This document shows positions 1-9,572 of a stretch of 64,000 bases of DNA, one piece after another. A program made the translations under genes and the position numbers. The notes under the pieces were generated by a model that made no database searches, had not been told where the DNA came from, and saw nothing but the letters and a program-made list of their open reading frames with translations. Every line of letters starts with the position of its first letter. Positions within the stretch are counted from its first letter, which is position 1. Source of the stretch: Bacteroidales bacterium (GTDB lineage: Bacteria; Bacteroidota; Bacteroidia; Bacteroidales; UBA12077). The stretch is from contig JANQHE010000037.1 of assembly GCA_028282785.1 (NCBI GenBank), forward strand, positions 142,856-206,855, written 5' to 3'.

Positions 1-1014
1 AATTCCTAAGTTTTGTTCCGGACATATTTTAGCAATAGTTCTATGGTATCGGGTACCTCCTCCATGTTGATATATAGGATCATATCCTTCATGCTCCTCA
101 ATAAACCAGGCTATACCAATTTTTTGTAAACTACCTTCGTATAATTTATCAAACTGCACTCTTTTCATTTCTTCAAATGTTTCAAGCTTTATTAAAGCCT
201 CCTTTTCATCCATAAACGATGCTAAGAATTTTGACATATCTTTTACATTTGATTTTATATCACCGGCTGGTATCGCCCTAAAAGGTATTTCATATCCTAT
301 TTCACCTTTTGCATCGTATGCTTCTGATAATTGAACAGCATGTGATTCGTCGAAGTAGGAATTATTCATTCCAATCACATCAAATATATTAGTTTGAATG
401 TACTGTTTATAGTTATTGTTGGATACATCTTCAACGATGCAACCTAATAAGTTAAATCCCGGATTTGAATACGCAAATACGGTATTTGGAGAATAGATTG
501 TATATTCTTTATTTAAATGGTTAATTTCTTCAGTGAAATCTTCCGGATTGTATGATATTATTCCTTTCATTATGTCTGAAGGAAGGCCTGCAGTATGCGT
601 CATTACATTTCTGATAGTAATATCATTAATAGATTTAAATCTTGTTTTCATGTTAAATCGAGGATAGGTTTTTATTACTGAATTATCTATGTTTAACATG
701 TTTCTTTCATGTAGTTGCATTATCGCTGTACCTGTAAAAAGTTTTGTTATTGACCCAATTCTATATTCAGTTTCCGTAGTAGCTTTAAGGTCTTTTTCTG
801 TATTAGCATAGCCAAATCCTTCTGACCAAATTATAGTATCACCATCAAATAGAGCTATAGAAGCTCCAACTACCTTATTTTTTTTCATTTTCTTTTGAAT
901 TTCTTTTCGAAATTCTTCCATTAGTTCATTATAATCAGCTTGAGCATTTATGTTTAACGTACTAACTAGTATTAATAAATTTATAACTAATATTTTGTAT
1001 CTTATTGTTTTCAT
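1..1014 (-). CDS. Secreted serine hydrolase, beta-lactamase/PBP fold (C-terminus cut by window)
   Basis: Partial gene: 338 codons from the ATG at 1014 stay open to base 1, so the C-terminus lies outside the window. The protein is an exported serine hydrolase of the class C beta-lactamase/penicillin-binding-protein fold. A signal peptide spans about residues 1-24, with cleavage likely after NINA. The three signature motifs are present: SITK with nucleophile Ser88 and Lys91, YSN at Tyr182, and HGG near residue 317 in place of KTG. Enzymes of this family act as D-aminopeptidases, esterases or peptidoglycan-related hydrolases; the substrate cannot be told from sequence. The next gene upstream (1044-1658) lies 29 bp away on the same strand, so the two are probably co-transcribed. 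Confidence 0.85.
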   Translation of the reverse strand, partial: MKTIRYKILVINLLILVSTLNINAQADYNELMEEFRKEIQKKMKKNKVVGASIALFDGDTIIWSEGFGYANTEKDLKATTETEYRIGSITKLFTGTAIMQLHERNMLNIDNSVIKTYPRFNMKTRFKSINDITIRNVMTHTAGLPSDIMKGIISYNPEDFTEEINHLNKEYTIYSPNTVFAYSNPGFNLLGCIVEDVSNNNYKQYIQTNIFDVIGMNNSYFDESHAVQLSEAYDAKGEIGYEIPFRAIPAGDIKSNVKDMSKFLASFMDEKEALIKLETFEEMKRVQFDKLYEGSLQKIGIAWFIEEHEGYDPIYQHGGGTRYHRTIAKICPEQNLGI

Positions 1015-1043
1015 AATTTGTTGATTAATAACTTATAATATTT

Positions 1044-1658
1044 TTAAATAAATTGAATATTAATTTTCGGAGAATTGACAATATATTTTTCTTCCCCGAT
1101 CCCTTCAAAAAAGTAATTTGTTCCTTTTGCTACGCCATTGCAAATAACAGGTTTATCTAACGAATTACAGTTCAAATATTTTATCGATTCTTTTCTTAAT
1201 ATCAACATTGATTTTGATTCATTATTAAGAACTAACTCCTTGAACCTACCATTTATATTGCATTCATCAGATGAATTTATTTCCACAGGAACATTTGCAG
1301 GAATTTTTATTCTGTAATGTAGTTTTTGAATATATGTTGAAACTCCTATAACATATAAACCGGTTCGTTCATTCATCGAAATATAAAGAACTCCATTTTT
1401 CATTTCTGATACTAATGTGGGCTCTTCCAGCTTATCTCTATTCGAAAATCCTATTACTTTACCTTTTTCAGTAAGTTTTAATTCACATTCTATTTCGTTC
1501 GATATGGAGTTTTCTACTTCGGTAAACCCATCTGTGGTAATAATTACTTTCTTAACATTATCAACAGAGAAACGATAGTTATACTTTCTTTCATTTTGCG
1601 CTTTTATATTAAAAACTGCTGAAAGAATAATTGCTGTGGTAATAATAAATGTTTTCAT
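1044..1658 (-). CDS. Small exported protein of unknown function
   Basis: 204 residues with a clear signal peptide (about residues 1-20, ending FNIKA before QNE). The mature part is rich in beta-strand-forming stretches with evenly spaced hydrophobic residues. It has a segment like YRIKIPANVPVEI, followed by short strand-turn repeats, which recalls the DUF4097/DUF2807 (head GIN) beta-helix families; that resemblance is weak and is my inference. No catalytic motif is seen. It lies 29 bp upstream of the serine hydrolase on the same strand, so the two probably form a small operon. The divergent neighbour is a LytTR kinase/regulator pair, a possible but unproven regulator. Confidence 0.7.
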   Translation of the reverse strand: MKTFIITTAIILSAVFNIKAQNERKYNYRFSVDNVKKVIITTDGFTEVENSISNEIECELKLTEKGKVIGFSNRDKLEEPTLVSEMKNGVLYISMNERTGLYVIGVSTYIQKLHYRIKIPANVPVEINSSDECNINGRFKELVLNNESKSMLILRKESIKYLNCNSLDKPVICNGVAKGTNYFFEGIGEEKYIVNSPKINIQFI

Positions 1659-1827
1659 AGCTTTATTAAATAATATTTAATTTATGATTTCGATTCAAAA
1701 ATCCGGCTTACTTATTGGTTTTACAAAAGAGATTGATAACTCTGGTAATATTATTTATCTATTAAACAATTAATTACTTATATATAACTTACATACTATT
1801 TTTATTAATTCACATAACAAAACATGA

Positions 1828-1865
1828 TGTTCATACATTTATTATTGAAATATGTAACTTGAACA
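1828..1865. repeat. Imperfect inverted repeat in the divergent intergenic region
   Basis: TGTTCATACAT (1828-1838) pairs with ATGTAacTTGAACA (1852-1865), leaving a three-base bulge and a 13-base spacer. It lies just upstream of and across the likely -33 element of the kinase/regulator pair, so it could be a protein-binding site. The binding protein is unknown. Confidence 0.35.
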
Positions 1866-1887
1866 TTATTTTTGTTATATAAATTTG
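1859..1887 (+). promoter_or_regulatory. Bacteroidota-type promoter of the kinase/LytTR pair
   Basis: The -33 element is TTG (1859-1861) and the -7 element TAAATTTG (1880-1887) matches TAnnTTTG exactly, with an 18-bp spacer. The -7 element ends only 5 bp before the ATG at 1893, which would give a leaderless or nearly leaderless mRNA. Confidence 0.4.
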
Positions 1888-1892
1888 GTAAA

Positions 1893-2957
1893 ATGAAAAG
1901 ATCTCGCACAATAGAAATATTCTTACACATTGTATTTTGGGTTGCCTGGCCTTTTTTCATACTCCTTCAGGAACAAAACATCATGCTTGGTGTTTTCCAA
2001 TCGCATGATTCTAACTTTATTATTCCAATTGTATATGGAACCCTGTTTAATATTTTTATTTCCTACTCTATTATTTTTTTTATTCTTCCGTACTATTTTA
2101 ACAAAAGGAAATATGCGACTGGAATTATCGTTACTTTAGGATTTTATATTGCCGTTTGTTTTTTAGAAGGTTTAGCGGATTATTTAATTCTTAAAACAAT
2201 TTACTTTCCCCAAGGCTCGGGCAAAGCACTTGAACGTTTAGATGATCAGATTTTCTTAGCTTCAGTCGTTCTAAACATCCCTTTTATATTATTGGCTTTT
2301 ATTTATAGAATTACCAGTGACTGGAATAAAAATGAAAAGATTAAGCAGCAATTGAAAGAAGAAAAATTATCGAGTGAATTACAATTTTTAAAATCTCAGA
2401 TTAATCCACATTTTCTGTTCAATACATTAAATAACTTATTCGGAATAGCAAGACAAACAAATGCAATTCCGGTTGCAACCGGAATTTCTAAATTATCGAA
2501 CTTAATGCGTTATATGCTTTATGATAGTGAAGTGGATAGAGTATCTCTTGAAAAAGAAGTAAATTACATTAGAGATTATATTGAATTACAAAAACTTAGA
2601 ATTGATTCATTAAGTAATATTCATGTAAATACAAGTTTTGACAGGTATAATACAGATTTGAAAATTGCTCCTTTATTACTAATTCCTTTTGTTGAAAATG
2701 CTTTCAAGCACGGTATTTCAATTAAAGAAAATTCAGATATTAACATTAACTTAAAAACTAATGAAAATACTGTTTTATTTAACGTTCGTAATACAATAAA
2801 TAAATTTAAAAAGAACAGAAATGAAGAAAATAGTGGTTTTGGTTTAAAAAATGTACAAAAACGCCTTGATCTTTTATATCCTAATAATTATTCATTGGAA
2901 ATCAATGATGATAATGTCCAATACAATGTATCTTTAGCTATTAATACACAAGTATGA
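1893..2957 (+). CDS. LytS/YehU-type sensor histidine kinase
   Basis: Membrane sensor kinase of the His_kinase (PF06580) type that pairs with LytTR regulators. The N-terminal 140 residues hold about four transmembrane helices and almost no extracytoplasmic loop. A short coiled linker follows, then the dimerisation motif QINPHFLFNTLNNLF with the phospho-accepting His173. The C-terminal HATPase domain has an N box (FVENAFKHG) and a glycine box (GFGLKNVQKRL). I chose the ATG at 1893 over a TTG seven codons upstream, because it starts a normal basic N-terminus and follows a good promoter. The stop overlaps the ATG of the response regulator by 4 bp (ATGA), so translation is coupled. The signal sensed is unknown. 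Confidence 0.9.
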   Translation: MKRSRTIEIFLHIVFWVAWPFFILLQEQNIMLGVFQSHDSNFIIPIVYGTLFNIFISYSIIFFILPYYFNKRKYATGIIVTLGFYIAVCFLEGLADYLILKTIYFPQGSGKALERLDDQIFLASVVLNIPFILLAFIYRITSDWNKNEKIKQQLKEEKLSSELQFLKSQINPHFLFNTLNNLFGIARQTNAIPVATGISKLSNLMRYMLYDSEVDRVSLEKEVNYIRDYIELQKLRIDSLSNIHVNTSFDRYNTDLKIAPLLLIPFVENAFKHGISIKENSDININLKTNENTVLFNVRNTINKFKKNRNEENSGFGLKNVQKRLDLLYPNNYSLEINDDNVQYNVSLAINTQV

Positions 2958-3676
2958 AACTAAAAGTAGTTGCTATAGACGATGAGCCTGTTGCTCTAAG
3001 TATAATAGAAGAATACTTAAAGAAAACACCATTTTTTGAATTAAAAGGCGTATTTACCGATTCTATTGAAGCATTAACATATGTACAGGAAAATTCGGTA
3101 GATTTAATTTTTTTAGACATCAATATGCCGGATTTAACAGGCTTGCAATTTTTGAATGCTTTGGAGAAAAAACCTTTGATTATTTTTACCACAGCATACT
3201 CCGAATATGCTGTAAAGAGCTATGATTACAAAGCTGTTGATTATTTATTAAAACCGATAGAGTTTGAAAGGTTTTTAAAAGCATCCTTAAGAGCAAAAGA
3301 AGAATTTAAATCAAAATACAATGCAACTACACGATCAAATATTACATTAACTGATAATTATACTACGGATCACATTTATGTAAAAAGTGGTACTGAGCTT
3401 CATAAATTATTGATCAATGAAATATTATACATAGAAGGTACAGGAAATTATATTTCAATAATCTCGAATAATAAACGTACCATGACATTGACAAAAATGT
3501 CGGAAATAATTGAACTGTTGCCCAAAACTAAATTTGTCAGGGTGCATAAATCTTACATTGTTTCAATGAGTTATATTGAAAAAATAGAAAGACATCAGCT
3601 TACAATCAAAGATAAAAAGATACCGATAGGAATAACATATCGTGAAAGTTTTTTTAAGAACCTGGAAAATAACTAG
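2954..3676 (+). CDS. LytTR-family response regulator
   Basis: Cytoplasmic DNA-binding response regulator. The receiver domain (about residues 1-120) has the acidic pair Asp9/Asp10, phospho-acceptor Asp55 in FLDINMPD, a conserved Thr in FTTAYSEYA, and the Lys of YLLKPI. The LytTR DNA-binding domain (about 140-240) shows the typical IEGTGNYISI and FVRVHKSYIV segments. Its start codon overlaps the kinase stop by 4 bp, which fixes it as the partner of the upstream kinase. LytTR proteins bind paired direct repeats upstream of their targets; I could not identify such a pair with confidence nearby. Confidence 0.92.
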   Translation: MKLKVVAIDDEPVALSIIEEYLKKTPFFELKGVFTDSIEALTYVQENSVDLIFLDINMPDLTGLQFLNALEKKPLIIFTTAYSEYAVKSYDYKAVDYLLKPIEFERFLKASLRAKEEFKSKYNATTRSNITLTDNYTTDHIYVKSGTELHKLLINEILYIEGTGNYISIISNNKRTMTLTKMSEIIELLPKTKFVRVHKSYIVSMSYIEKIERHQLTIKDKKIPIGITYRESFFKNLENN

Positions 3677-3731
3677 AAATATCCCAGGGCTCTCAACCCG
3701 AAATATCAGAAAATATAACTACTTAGAAAAT

Positions 3732-4088
3732 TTATTTCACTTTTGCTTTAAATATCACACTGGTTATTAACTCAATTAAAAATCCATAGATCATTCCCAT
3801 TACGGCCGTTGCAACAAACATCATAACTGGCTCTCCTTCAGGAGATAACATGCTACTAAATGCTAATGGAAAAGAAAATAGTAGTCCCAAAAGCAATCCA
3901 TGTAATGCCCAATGAAATTTCAGGCTACTAATTCCAATAGCAAAGCCAATTAAAATCCGGCTCCAAATAATTTGTTCTTTGATAGCATAAGGCAAGTCCG
4001 CCCCACTGCTTGAAGCGAACAAAACACAAACTATACCGAATACTAAACCCGATAATGTAGCAATGATTATGCGTTTACCTTTTTTCAT
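3732..4088 (-). CDS. Small four-helix membrane protein, unknown function
   Basis: 118 residues with four hydrophobic segments (about 7-26, 43-56, 60-80 and 88-112), so an integral inner-membrane protein with short loops. No motif is recognised. It has a basic N-terminus (MKKGKR) and tail (KAKVK), which places both ends in the cytoplasm by the positive-inside rule. It sits convergently to the LytTR regulator and 147 bp beyond the end of the second LytTR pair, so it probably has its own promoter. Confidence 0.65.
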   Translation of the reverse strand: MKKGKRIIIATLSGLVFGIVCVLFASSSGADLPYAIKEQIIWSRILIGFAIGISSLKFHWALHGLLLGLLFSFPLAFSSMLSPEGEPVMMFVATAVMGMIYGFLIELITSVIFKAKVK

Positions 4089-4235
4089 AACTGATAAGTT
4101 TTTAGATTAAGGATCAGCAAATTATGAAAAAAAGGCGTTATTTTCAAGTTGAAAGTTTCAAATTTCAGATTTAGATTAAATGTTGAAGTTCCATGTTCAA
4201 TATCAACAATTTCACTATTAAACCATGTAACCATT

Positions 4236-4991
4236 TTACTGATTTAACCATTCTTTAAAATCCTTAACGCGCTCCGTACTTACAATGGTTTCTTTTTCAA
4301 AAAGTGGAGTTAACTCTAATTTTATTCTTCGGCTAAACCATGTATTCATCTTTTTAATACTATCCAAATGAACAATAACGCCACGGTTTATTCTGAAAAA
4401 TTCATCGGGGTTTAAGGCACTGGTTAACTTCTCTAAAGTAGTATCAATTAAATAACGTTCTCCACCTTTTTCAACAAGGAAAGCATATTTTCCTTCGGCA
4501 AAAAAATAAGCAATATTCTCTACTAACACAGTTTTTATAGTATCACCCTGAACTACTATAAAACGACTTTGATATTTCTTCTCACGCATATCTCCGATCA
4601 TTTCCTTAAGAGCCGTGTAGTCAACTAAACTACCCCCTTTATGATATTCGTTAAACTTTTCATAGCTTGCCGCCAGATCAAATTTGTTTATTGGTTTTAA
4701 AAGATAATCAACGCTATTAACCTTAAACGCCTGAATTGCATACTGATCGTAAGCTGTAGTAAAAATAATCGGAGTTTTTATTTCCACTTCATCAAAAATC
4801 CTGAAACATAAGCCATCAGATAAATGAATATCTAAGAAAATCAAGTCCGGTTTATTTTCTTGTAACCAACTTACTGCATTTCTTACCGATTCGATTTTTG
4901 CAGTAACATTAATGCCAGCATCAAGTTCTTTTAACTGCCTTTCTAACTTTTCTGCAGCGTGTGTCTCGTCTTCTATGATAACAACGTTCAT
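4236..4991 (-). CDS. LytTR-family response regulator
   Basis: 251-residue regulator with a receiver domain (acidic pocket Glu7/Asp8, phospho-acceptor Asp54 in FLDIHLSDG, conserved FTTAYDQYA and YLLKPINK) and a C-terminal LytTR DNA-binding domain (about 145-245, with FFAEGKYAFLVE and FRINRGVIVHLDSIKKM). Its first 71 bp are shared with the end of the kinase gene in another reading frame. The ATG at 4991 gives a normal receiver N-terminus, so the overlap is real from this side. It is probably the output partner of that kinase. The RND efflux operon begins 208 bp upstream of the kinase on the same strand and is a candidate target. Confidence 0.9.
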   Translation of the reverse strand: MNVVIIEDETHAAEKLERQLKELDAGINVTAKIESVRNAVSWLQENKPDLIFLDIHLSDGLCFRIFDEVEIKTPIIFTTAYDQYAIQAFKVNSVDYLLKPINKFDLAASYEKFNEYHKGGSLVDYTALKEMIGDMREKKYQSRFIVVQGDTIKTVLVENIAYFFAEGKYAFLVEKGGERYLIDTTLEKLTSALNPDEFFRINRGVIVHLDSIKKMNTWFSRRIKLELTPLFEKETIVSTERVKDFKEWLNQ

Positions 4992-6072
4992 GTTTACGTA
5001 AATTTTCAGTATTATCTGTAGTTTCTTTTTTCTCAGGTTTTAGCAAGGGGATATTAACAATAAACTCTTCTTCATTTTGCTGTACTTCCGGCATAATTCC
5101 AGCCAAATGAAAATAACGTTGTCGCAGGTTTGATAAACCAACTCCATTAGAGTTATCTTCTTTTTCTCTCAACTGAATATTGTTCCGGATATACACTTTA
5201 AGATTATCTATATAGACATTAATTTTTAAAGGATGTTCCTTATCTACGATATTGTGTTTTATTGCATTTTCCACTAACATTTGTAATGAGAAAGGGGCAA
5301 TATAATATTCCATCATTTCCTTATCAATAACAATATTACATTCTAAACCTTCTTTAAATCTAACCTTTTGTAAATATAGATAAGCATTTAAAAATCCTAG
5401 TTCTTCTTCCAGGGTTACAACATTCTTTTCGCTAATATTCAACACATACCGATAAACGGAAGCAAATTCGCCAATAAACTCCTCTGCTTTATCCGGATTT
5501 GTATGTACCAACGAAGAAAGTACATTTAAACTATTAAATAAAAAATGAGGATTTGCCTGGTTTCGCATGGCTTCTAGTTGTGATTCAACTTTTTCCTTTT
5601 TTAATTTTTCCGATAGAATTAAACTTTGCTTCCACTCATTAAAAAAATATGCTCCCTCAGTAATACTTAAAATAATTAATAGCATAACCATTCCTATACT
5701 AAATTCCTCAAATAATTGTTCCCTAAAGCTAAAATCGCACTTACACCAGTCTAAATGAAGTTCATAAGTAAAAATTGCCATAAAATACATTGTAGTTAGC
5801 ACCGTTGCTGTAGTCATTAGAAATTCTATTACAATACGTTTTTTTACATTATTCCTCCATGGAAGCTTCTTTTCTAACCAGGAAATTTGTTGATAAATGA
5901 CCAGAGCTAAGAATATTGTCACTCCTATTGATATAAAGAACCAAGTAAAAAAATCGCCAGGAGTACTTAATTTACTTATTCCAGTTTCAACTAATGACTT
6001 AGTATTGTAATATAATGGAGGAATAGTTCCTGCAATAATAATGAGTTTAAATTTATGCCATGTAAATTTCAT
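4921..6072 (-). CDS. LytS/YehU-type sensor histidine kinase
   Basis: Membrane kinase of the His_kinase (PF06580) class, 383 residues from the ATG at 6072 (a TTG two codons earlier is less likely). It has four predicted membrane helices in the first 160 residues, then a coiled linker, the motif QANPHFLFNSLNVLSS with His176, and an ATPase domain (N box MLVENAIKHN, glycine box GVGLSNLRQRY). The ATPase domain normally ends near VNIPLL. Here about 40 further residues follow, ending in an Arg/Lys/His-rich tail (RKHERCYHRRRD) that is coded by the same 71 bp as the start of the regulator. This tail may be a by-product of a lost stop codon rather than a functional domain. Confidence 0.88.
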   Translation of the reverse strand: MKFTWHKFKLIIIAGTIPPLYYNTKSLVETGISKLSTPGDFFTWFFISIGVTIFLALVIYQQISWLEKKLPWRNNVKKRIVIEFLMTTATVLTTMYFMAIFTYELHLDWCKCDFSFREQLFEEFSIGMVMLLIILSITEGAYFFNEWKQSLILSEKLKKEKVESQLEAMRNQANPHFLFNSLNVLSSLVHTNPDKAEEFIGEFASVYRYVLNISEKNVVTLEEELGFLNAYLYLQKVRFKEGLECNIVIDKEMMEYYIAPFSLQMLVENAIKHNIVDKEHPLKINVYIDNLKVYIRNNIQLREKEDNSNGVGLSNLRQRYFHLAGIMPEVQQNEEEFIVNIPLLKPEKKETTDNTENLRKHERCYHRRRDTRCRKVRKAVKRT

Positions 6073-6280
6073 CTTCAAATAATTATCTTTCTCAAATTAA
6101 CAAAAATTTATCGAACTTTAATTTTCCAAATGTTTAGTATACTTATTTTCTGTTTTAAAGTTTTGTTGATATTGGTATTCATGACCATTGGGTTATTGAA
6201 ATTTCGGACAATAGTTATACATTAATCCATGGCTCTATTATTCCATCAGCCTATTAACCCATCTTCCCGCTTTCATATAT

Positions 6281-9200
6281 TCATACAATCTTTTTCTCAC
6301 CATTTGAAAATAATAAATAAAGTACTGGTACCAATATTAACGTTAACAATGTTGAAAAAATTAACCCGCCAATAATTGCCCATCCCATAGGTGCCCACAT
6401 TTTACCACCTAGTACCGTGAGTGGTAATAAACCTGCAACTGTTGTAATGGTTGTTAATAAAATAGGATTGAAACGAGTTTTTGCAGACTCAACAAGTGCT
6501 TCCCATGTATTTTTTCCGTCTAATTTTAACCGGTTAGCATAATCAACCAAAATAATACTACTATTGATAACAATTCCCATTAAACTGGTTAATCCAACGA
6601 ATGCCATAAATGAGAACGAATATCCTAACATCATTAATATTAAAAATGCTCCCGTTATTGATAATGGTATTGCTGTAAATATAATTAATGGTTGTTTAAA
6701 TGATTTAAATTGTAATACCAGTACAGCAAATATTCCAAGCAATGCTATGATTAAAGCCTGGCCCAACCCGCCAAAACTTTCACTCCTGCTCTCCTGCTCT
6801 CCGCCAACCATGTAGGTTGTTCCTTTTGGAAAATCATACAGCTCTAACTGTTCAACAACCTGCCTTGTAGCTTTATCGATCGATTGAATATTTTCATCAA
6901 CATCTGCCATAATGGAAACATAACGTTCCAAATCATAATGGTCGATCCGTTTAATATTTTTATCAAACTCGATATCGACAACCTGAGAAAGTTTTATTTG
7001 AGATCCGGCATAATTAGCAACATAAGTTTTATCGATCCAGTTTAAATCTTTATTATCTTCTTCCGGGGCTTTTAATACAATATCATACTTTTCTCCAAAT
7101 TTATCCTGGAAACTCCCAACATCCAACCCATTTACAACTGCACGTACAGCCACATCAATATCTGCAATATTTACACCGAGTTTTCCTGCTTTTTCACGAT
7201 TTATACTAATTTTTAAATCTGTTTTATCAACCGAATATGGATTACTTATATTTATAATACCCGGCACTTCCATAAAAATGTGTTCAACATCAGAAGCAAC
7301 TGCCTTTAAATCATCCAGGTTTTCTGAAAACAACCTGATCTGAACCGGGGCATCTACAGGAGGTCCTTGAATAAACTCTTTTACTTCAATTTTTGCTCTA
7401 GGGTAATTATCAAATTCTGCTCTTAATTCGGATATTATATTATCCATTTTATTTACAACCGAGGTTTCCAGCACAACGAATACCTGTCCTATCTTAGAAG
7501 CGGGATTTGGCTTAATCATGTTGTAATATACCTGCGGGTTTCCTTCGCCTACAGTAGAAGCAACTTTCTGTACTTTAGGATAATTATTTACGATAGACTC
7601 GACATATTCTACTGCTTTATTTGTATTAGCCAAATTGGTTCCTTCCAAACCTTTAACCGTAATCATTAATTGGCTTTTCTCAGCTTTTGGGAAAAAACTA
7701 ACTCCAATTAATGGTAAGAGAGAAATTGACCCTAAAAAGATTAATAAACTTATAACCACAATTAATCTGGGTTTTCTTAAAGCAGATTGTAACCACCTTC
7801 CATAATGGTTTTCTGTGAACGCTTTAAGAAGTGATTCTTTATTTTGTTCTTTTCTTTTCTTTAGAATTTTGCTGCTTATAAACGGAGTTAAACAAAGAGC
7901 AACAAACAGTGAAATGGTTAAAGCATATATCACAATCAAAATCATACTTCGTATAAAATCTCCAACCTCGTTACCCATCATTAGCATAGGGGCAAAAGCT
8001 AAAACAGTTGTAATTGTCGAACTAACCAATGCACCACCAATTTCCGAAGCACCTTTAATTGCTGCATCTTTAGGTTTTAAACCAAGGTTCAGGTAACGGT
8101 AAATATTTTCAACCATGGCAATACTTGAATCAACCAGCATTCCTAAGGCAATAATAAGACCTGCAATTGACATTTGTTGGATACCATAACCGGAAACATC
8201 TATTAACCCGATCGCAACAAATACAGATACTGGAATTGCAATCATTACGATTAATGATGGCCTTAAACCCAGTACTATAAAGATGATAATACCAACTAAG
8301 AGAATTCCTTGAAGGAAATTCATAAAGAAACCATTTACACGTTCTTTAACACCATCTGCTTGCCTTAAAACAGTTTCAATCCTGATATTATCAGGCAATG
8401 ATTCTTTGAATGTATTTATCTTAACATCAATATTATCTGATAAATTGTAAATATTAATTCCACTTTTTTGCTCAACTGATAACCATAAAGCTTCTTTTCC
8501 ATTCAGCCTTGCAATAACCTCTGGCTTATCATAATCAAAATCAATTTCCGCAATATCCTTTAAACGAAGTATTCCTTCCGGCCCAGCATTAATTACAGTA
8601 TTTCCGATATCGTCCAATGTTTTGTACAAACCACTCGTTAAAACATTGAATTTTTTATTTCCTAAGTCGATGCTACCACCGGGAATACTCATATTTTCAC
8701 TTTGCAATATTGAAATTACCCTGCCTATTGTCAGGTTATAAGATGCCAAGCGTTCCATATTTATGGTTATCTGAACTTCTAAATCTTGTTCAGCATTCAA
8801 CTCAACAGCCCTTACACCATAAACTTTTTCAATACTTCGTTTTAGGTTTTCAGCTTCTCTTTTCAGTTCTGCCGGAGTTGCTCCCTCAGATACAAAAGCC
8901 AACTGATAAATACATACATCCAAAACAGACGGCTGAATAGCATCTAACCTTGTAAACGTTTCCGGTAGCTCACTTCTAATTTCATTTATTTTTTGAAGAA
9001 CTTCCTGGTGCTTTTTATCATAATCTGAGCCATATTCATATTCAATAAATGATGAAAATATACCATCGGATATTTCAGAGGTTATCTTATCGATTCCTTC
9101 AATTTCATTAAAAGCTTCCTCTAATGGTTCAGTTACCAACGTTTCCATATCTTCCGGCGATGCTCCCGGGTTTATTACTAAAACAGATGTTACATTCCAT

Positions 9201-9322
9201 TCTGTTACCGGGTCTTCTGATTTTGGCATGGTAAAATATGAAATAATACCAAATAAGGTTATCATCAAAAAGATAACTATGGTAAACTGGTAATTCTGTA
9301 TGGCTATTTTGGGAATTTTCAT
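6281..9322 (-). CDS. RND-family efflux pump, inner-membrane permease (HAE1/AcrB type)
   Basis: Proton-driven inner-membrane transporter of 1013 residues, close to the usual length of about 1030-1050. It has TM1 at about 12-30, a large periplasmic domain with porter and docking subdomains, a helix bundle at about 335-490, a second periplasmic domain, and a final bundle from about 850. The TM4-type segment reads GMLVDSSIAMVEN, which keeps one acidic residue where AcrB has the Asp-Asp relay pair, and IRTE-like and GxxxxxxNSSIILVDYANR segments are present. It is the last gene of the operon with the adaptor and TolC genes upstream. Substrates cannot be read from sequence. The partial loss of the double Asp is common in HAE1-type Bacteroidota pumps. 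Confidence 0.93.
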   Translation of the reverse strand: MKIPKIAIQNYQFTIVIFLMITLFGIISYFTMPKSEDPVTEWNVTSVLVINPGASPEDMETLVTEPLEEAFNEIEGIDKITSEISDGIFSSFIEYEYGSDYDKKHQEVLQKINEIRSELPETFTRLDAIQPSVLDVCIYQLAFVSEGATPAELKREAENLKRSIEKVYGVRAVELNAEQDLEVQITINMERLASYNLTIGRVISILQSENMSIPGGSIDLGNKKFNVLTSGLYKTLDDIGNTVINAGPEGILRLKDIAEIDFDYDKPEVIARLNGKEALWLSVEQKSGINIYNLSDNIDVKINTFKESLPDNIRIETVLRQADGVKERVNGFFMNFLQGILLVGIIIFIVLGLRPSLIVMIAIPVSVFVAIGLIDVSGYGIQQMSIAGLIIALGMLVDSSIAMVENIYRYLNLGLKPKDAAIKGASEIGGALVSSTITTVLAFAPMLMMGNEVGDFIRSMILIVIYALTISLFVALCLTPFISSKILKKRKEQNKESLLKAFTENHYGRWLQSALRKPRLIVVISLLIFLGSISLLPLIGVSFFPKAEKSQLMITVKGLEGTNLANTNKAVEYVESIVNNYPKVQKVASTVGEGNPQVYYNMIKPNPASKIGQVFVVLETSVVNKMDNIISELRAEFDNYPRAKIEVKEFIQGPPVDAPVQIRLFSENLDDLKAVASDVEHIFMEVPGIINISNPYSVDKTDLKISINREKAGKLGVNIADIDVAVRAVVNGLDVGSFQDKFGEKYDIVLKAPEEDNKDLNWIDKTYVANYAGSQIKLSQVVDIEFDKNIKRIDHYDLERYVSIMADVDENIQSIDKATRQVVEQLELYDFPKGTTYMVGGEQESRSESFGGLGQALIIALLGIFAVLVLQFKSFKQPLIIFTAIPLSITGAFLILMMLGYSFSFMAFVGLTSLMGIVINSSIILVDYANRLKLDGKNTWEALVESAKTRFNPILLTTITTVAGLLPLTVLGGKMWAPMGWAIIGGLIFSTLLTLILVPVLYLLFSNGEKKIV

Positions 9323-9336
9323 TTTTCTATCTTTTT

Positions 9337-9426
9337 GTCACCCTTCGACAAGCCTGTCTATCTGGCAGACAAGCTCCGGATGGTCTGTTAATCATGTCAT
9401 ACTGAGTCTGTCGCAATATGACATTC
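9337..9426 (-). repeat. REP-like intergenic palindromic repeat
   Basis: Read on the - strand, this segment has the layout of the interspersed repeats common in Bacteroidota: GTCATATTGCGACAGACTC at one end, a central paired GTCTGCC/AGACAGGC region, and CTTGTCGAAGGGTGAC at the other end. It shares the GTCTGCC...GACAGGC core with the element at 16610-16720. It lies between the adaptor and pump genes of one operon. A further hairpin, ACCGGG (9448-9453) with CCCGGT (9475-9480), follows; neither has a T-run, so they look like mRNA structures rather than terminators. Confidence 0.55.
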
Positions 9427-9572
9427 TAATGCAATATTTGTTCTTAAACCGGGCTTAACACCAACCACATTAAACCCGGTGTGTTTTGATGCTAAGCGGA
9501 TTTTATGAAATACAACTCACTAAATTTAATTTTGATCAAATCCTAATAAGCAAAACCGCTAAGCGCCAACAA

